From Rubrivivax sp. (GTDB lineage Bacteria > Pseudomonadota > Gammaproteobacteria > Burkholderiales > Burkholderiaceae_C): a DNA stretch of 5,424 nucleotides. Under the pieces are notes generated by a model. The model saw only the letters and a list, made by a program, of their open reading frames with translations. It made no database searches and was not told the DNA's origin. The DNA is taken from assembly GCA_027484885.1 (NCBI GenBank), contig JAIXSD010000519.1, forward strand, positions 1 through 5,424, read 5' to 3'. Made by a program: the position numbers and the translations under genes. Shown one piece after another: positions 1 through 3,600 of this stretch; positions within the stretch are counted from its first letter, which is position 1, and every line of letters starts with the position of its first letter.

Positions 1-609
1 CTGAACTCGGCCCAGCTCTCGGCCATCAGCAGCGATCAGATGCGCACGCTGAGCACCGAGGACCTGGCCGCGCTCAGCAGCGCCGGTCTGCGCGGTCTGC
101 GCGCCGAGCAGCTCGCCGCACTGAGCACCGATCAAATCGTGGCCATGGGCAGCCAGCAGTTCGCAGCCCTGAACAGCGTGCAGGCCCAGGGCCTGCGCAC
201 CGACCAAATCGCCGCCTTGCAAAGCGAGGACCTGCGCGCGCTCAGCACCGCCGTGATCCGCTCGCTCGGCAGCGAGCAGATCGCCGCCCTGGGCTCGGAC
301 CAGATCGCCGTGCTCGGCACGGCCCAGCTCAGCGCCATGGCCAGCGCACCGGTGAACCAGCTGGCAGCGCTCAGCACCGACGAGATCCGCGCCTTCACCA
401 CCGCCCAGATGGCGGTGCTCAACAGCGCCCAGATCGGCGGCCTGCGCAGCGACCAGATCGCCGCCCTGCAGACCGAAGACCTGCGCGCCATCCAGAGCGG
501 CGCCCTGCGCGCGCTCAGCAGCGAGCAGCTGGCGGCACTGAGCTCCGACCAAATGGCAGCCCTGGGCACGGCCCAGCTCAACGCCCTGAGCTCGGCCCAG
601 ATCCGCAGC
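1..609 (+). repeat. Module 1, long type, 5' truncated by the window
   Basis: The window opens at octad 2 (NSAQ type); octads 0 and 1 are upstream. Octad 4 (EDLAA) is at 49-72, octad 5 (AGLRG) at 73-96 and octad 11 (EDLRA) at 217-240. The long-type insertion follows, with the proline unit at 337-369 and the DEIRA octad at 370-393. Octad 20 at 442-465 ends in Ala where short modules carry Lys or Arg. Confidence 0.88.
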
Positions 610-3600
610 CTGGACAGCGAACACCTCAATGCCCTGACGGCCACGCAGTGGCAGGCCATCAGCTCGGCCCAGACCGCCGCCCTGCTGACCGATCAGATCG
701 CCAGCCTCGGCACCGAGGACTGGGCCGCCATCGGCACTGCCGGCCTGCGCGGCCTGAGCTCGGCCCAGTTCGACAGCCTGGGCACGGGCGGCAAGGTCGC
801 CGCCCTGACCACCGCCCAGGCGGCAGCGCTGAGCAGCAGCCAGATCGCCGGCCTGCAGGTGCAGGCCATGCAGACGGAAGACCTGCGCGCTCTGAGCACG
901 GCCGCCATCCGCGCGCTCAGCTCCGAACAGCTGGGCAGCCTCAGCTCGGATTCCCAGCAGGCCTTGAGCACCCAGCAGGTCGCCGCGCTGAGCAGCGTGC
1001 AGATCCAGGGCCTGGGCAACTCGCTCAAGGATTTCAGCTCCGGCCAGTTTGCGGCCATGAATTCCAGCCAGGTCGCGGCCATGGGCAGCGATCAGGTGCA
1101 GGCGCTCGATGTCTCCGACCTCGCCGCCCTCAACACCTCCGCCCTGCGCGGCCTCGATGCCGGCCAGCTGGCCGCCCTGAGCAGCGATCAGCTGATCGGC
1201 CTGGGCACGCAGCAGTACGCGGTGCTCAACAGCGCCCAGGTTCAGTCCCTGAGCGCGGCCCAGATGGCCAAACTTGCCACCGATGATTTGCGTGCACTCA
1301 ACAGCGGCGCTCTGCGCGGCCTCAGCACCGAGCAGTTGGCCGGCCTGGGCAGCGATCAACTCGCCGCCCTGGGCACGCAGCAGGTCAATGCGCTCACGCA
1401 GACTCAGTTGCAAGGCCTGTCCAGCGAGGACCTCAACGCTTTCACCACCCAGCAGTTCCAGGCCATGAACTCGGCCCAGGTCGGCGCACTCAGCAGCGAC
1501 CAGCTGCGCACGCTGCAAAGCGAAGACCTGGTGGCCATCGGCAGCGCCGGCTGGCGCGGCCTGAGCTCCACCCAGCTCGGCGCGCTCAGCACCGACCAGA
1601 TCGTGGCGCTGAGCACACAGCAGTTCGCGGCGCTGAACAGCGTGCAAGTGCAAGGCCTGCGCAGCGATCAGATGGCCAAGATCGCCACCGACGATCTGCA
1701 GGCCATCAACAGCGCCGCGCTGCGCGCCCTGGGCAGCGATCAGCTGGCCGCCCTGGGCTCAGACCAATGGGCGGCCTTGAGCTCGGCCCAGGTCAATGCC
1801 CTGAGCTCGGTGCAGATCCAGAGCCTGTCCAGCGAGGACTTGAACGCGCTCACCACCGCCCAGTTCCGCGCCATGAACTCGGCCCAGGTGGCGGCGATTG
1901 CCAGCGATCAGATCCGCAGCCTGCAAAGCGAAGACCTGGCCGCGCTGAGCACCGCCGGCCTGCGCGGCCTGAGCGCCGGCCAGATCGGCGCCCTGAGCAG
2001 CGACCAGATCGTCGCCCTGAGCACCGCGCAAGCCGCGGCACTGAACAGCGCCCAGGTCCAGGCCCTGAGCACCGAGCAGATCAGCCATCTGCAAACCGAA
2101 GACCTGCGGGCCCTGAGCACCGCGGCCATCCGTGCGCTCAGCACCGATCAGATGCGGGCGCTGGATTCCGAGCAGATCGCCGCGCTCAGCACGGCCCAGA
2201 TTGCCGCGCTCAGCAGCTCACCGATCAACCAGCTGGCCGTGCTCAGCAGCGATGAGATCCGCGCCCTCAACTCGGCCCAGATCGGCGCCCTGGGCAGCGC
2301 CCAGATCGGCGGCTTCAGCAGCGATCAGTTCGCCAGCCTGGCCACCGACGATTTGTCCGCCATCAACACCCGCGCCCTGCAGGCCGTGGCCACCGACCGC
2401 CTGGCTGCGCTCGGCTCGGACCAGATTGCCGCGCTGACCACGGCGCAAGTCAATGCACTGAGCAGCAGCCAGATCCAGAGCTGGGGCAGCGAAGACCTCA
2501 ACGCACTGAGCACGGCGCAGTTCCGCGCCCTCAACTCGGCGCAGATTGCCGCCCTGGGCACCGATCAGGTGCGCAGCCTGGCCACCGATGACCTGGCCGC
2601 CATCCACACCGGCGCCTGGCGCGGCTTCAGCGCGGCCCAACTGGCCGTGCTGGGCACAGATCAGATCATCGCCATCAGCACGGCCCAGGCCGCCGCCCTG
2701 AACAGTGCCCAGGTGGCGGGCCTGCAAGCCAGCCAGATGGCCAAGATCGCCACCGACGACCTGCAGGCCATCAATTCGGCCGCGCTGCGCGCGCTCAACT
2801 CCGAGCAGCTGGCAGCCCTGAGCTCCGAGCAATGGCAGGCCCTGAGCAGCAGCCAGCTCAACGCCCTGAGCAGCGCGCAGATCCAGAGCCTGGCCAGCGA
2901 GGACCTCAATGCCCTGAACACGGCGCAGTTCCGCGCCCTCAATTCGGCCCAGGTGGCGGCTTTGACGACCGACCAGCTGCGCCCCCTGGCCAGCGAAGAC
3001 CTGGCCGCCATCAGCACCGCCGCCCTGCGCGGCCTGAGTGCCGGCCAACTCGGCGCCCTCGGCACCGACCAGATCGTGGCCCTGAGCACCGCCCAGGTCG
3101 CGGTGCTGAACAGCGCCCAGGTCAGCGGCTTGCGCAACGACCAGCTCGCCAAGATGGCCAGCGACGACCTGCAAGCCCTGAACAGCGCCGCCCTGCGTGC
3201 CCTGAACAGCGAGCAGCTCGGCGCCCTGGGCTCGGACCAGCTGGCCGCCCTGAGCACCGTGCAGGTCAACGCGCTCAGCTCGGTGCAGATCCAGAGCCTG
3301 TCCAGCGAGGACCTGAACGCCTTCACCACCGCCCAGTTCCGCGCCATGAACTCGGCCCAGATCGCCGCCATCTCGAGCGATCAGATGCGCGGCCTGCAGA
3401 CCGAAGACCTGGCTGCGATCAGCACGCTCGGCCTGCGTGGCCTGAGCGCGACACAGCTGGCCGCCCTGGGCACCGACCAGATCGTGGCCCTGAGCAGCAG
3501 CCAGGCTGCGGCCCTGAACAGCGCCCAAGTCGCCGGCCTGCGCACGGACCAGATCGCGCGCATGGAGACCGACGATCTGCGCGCCCTCAACAGCGCCGCT

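Noticed and set aside
778..1032. Frameshift or sequencing error at the irregular units
   Set aside because: All length changes are multiples of three, and the frame and repeat phase resume at once, so no frameshift is needed.
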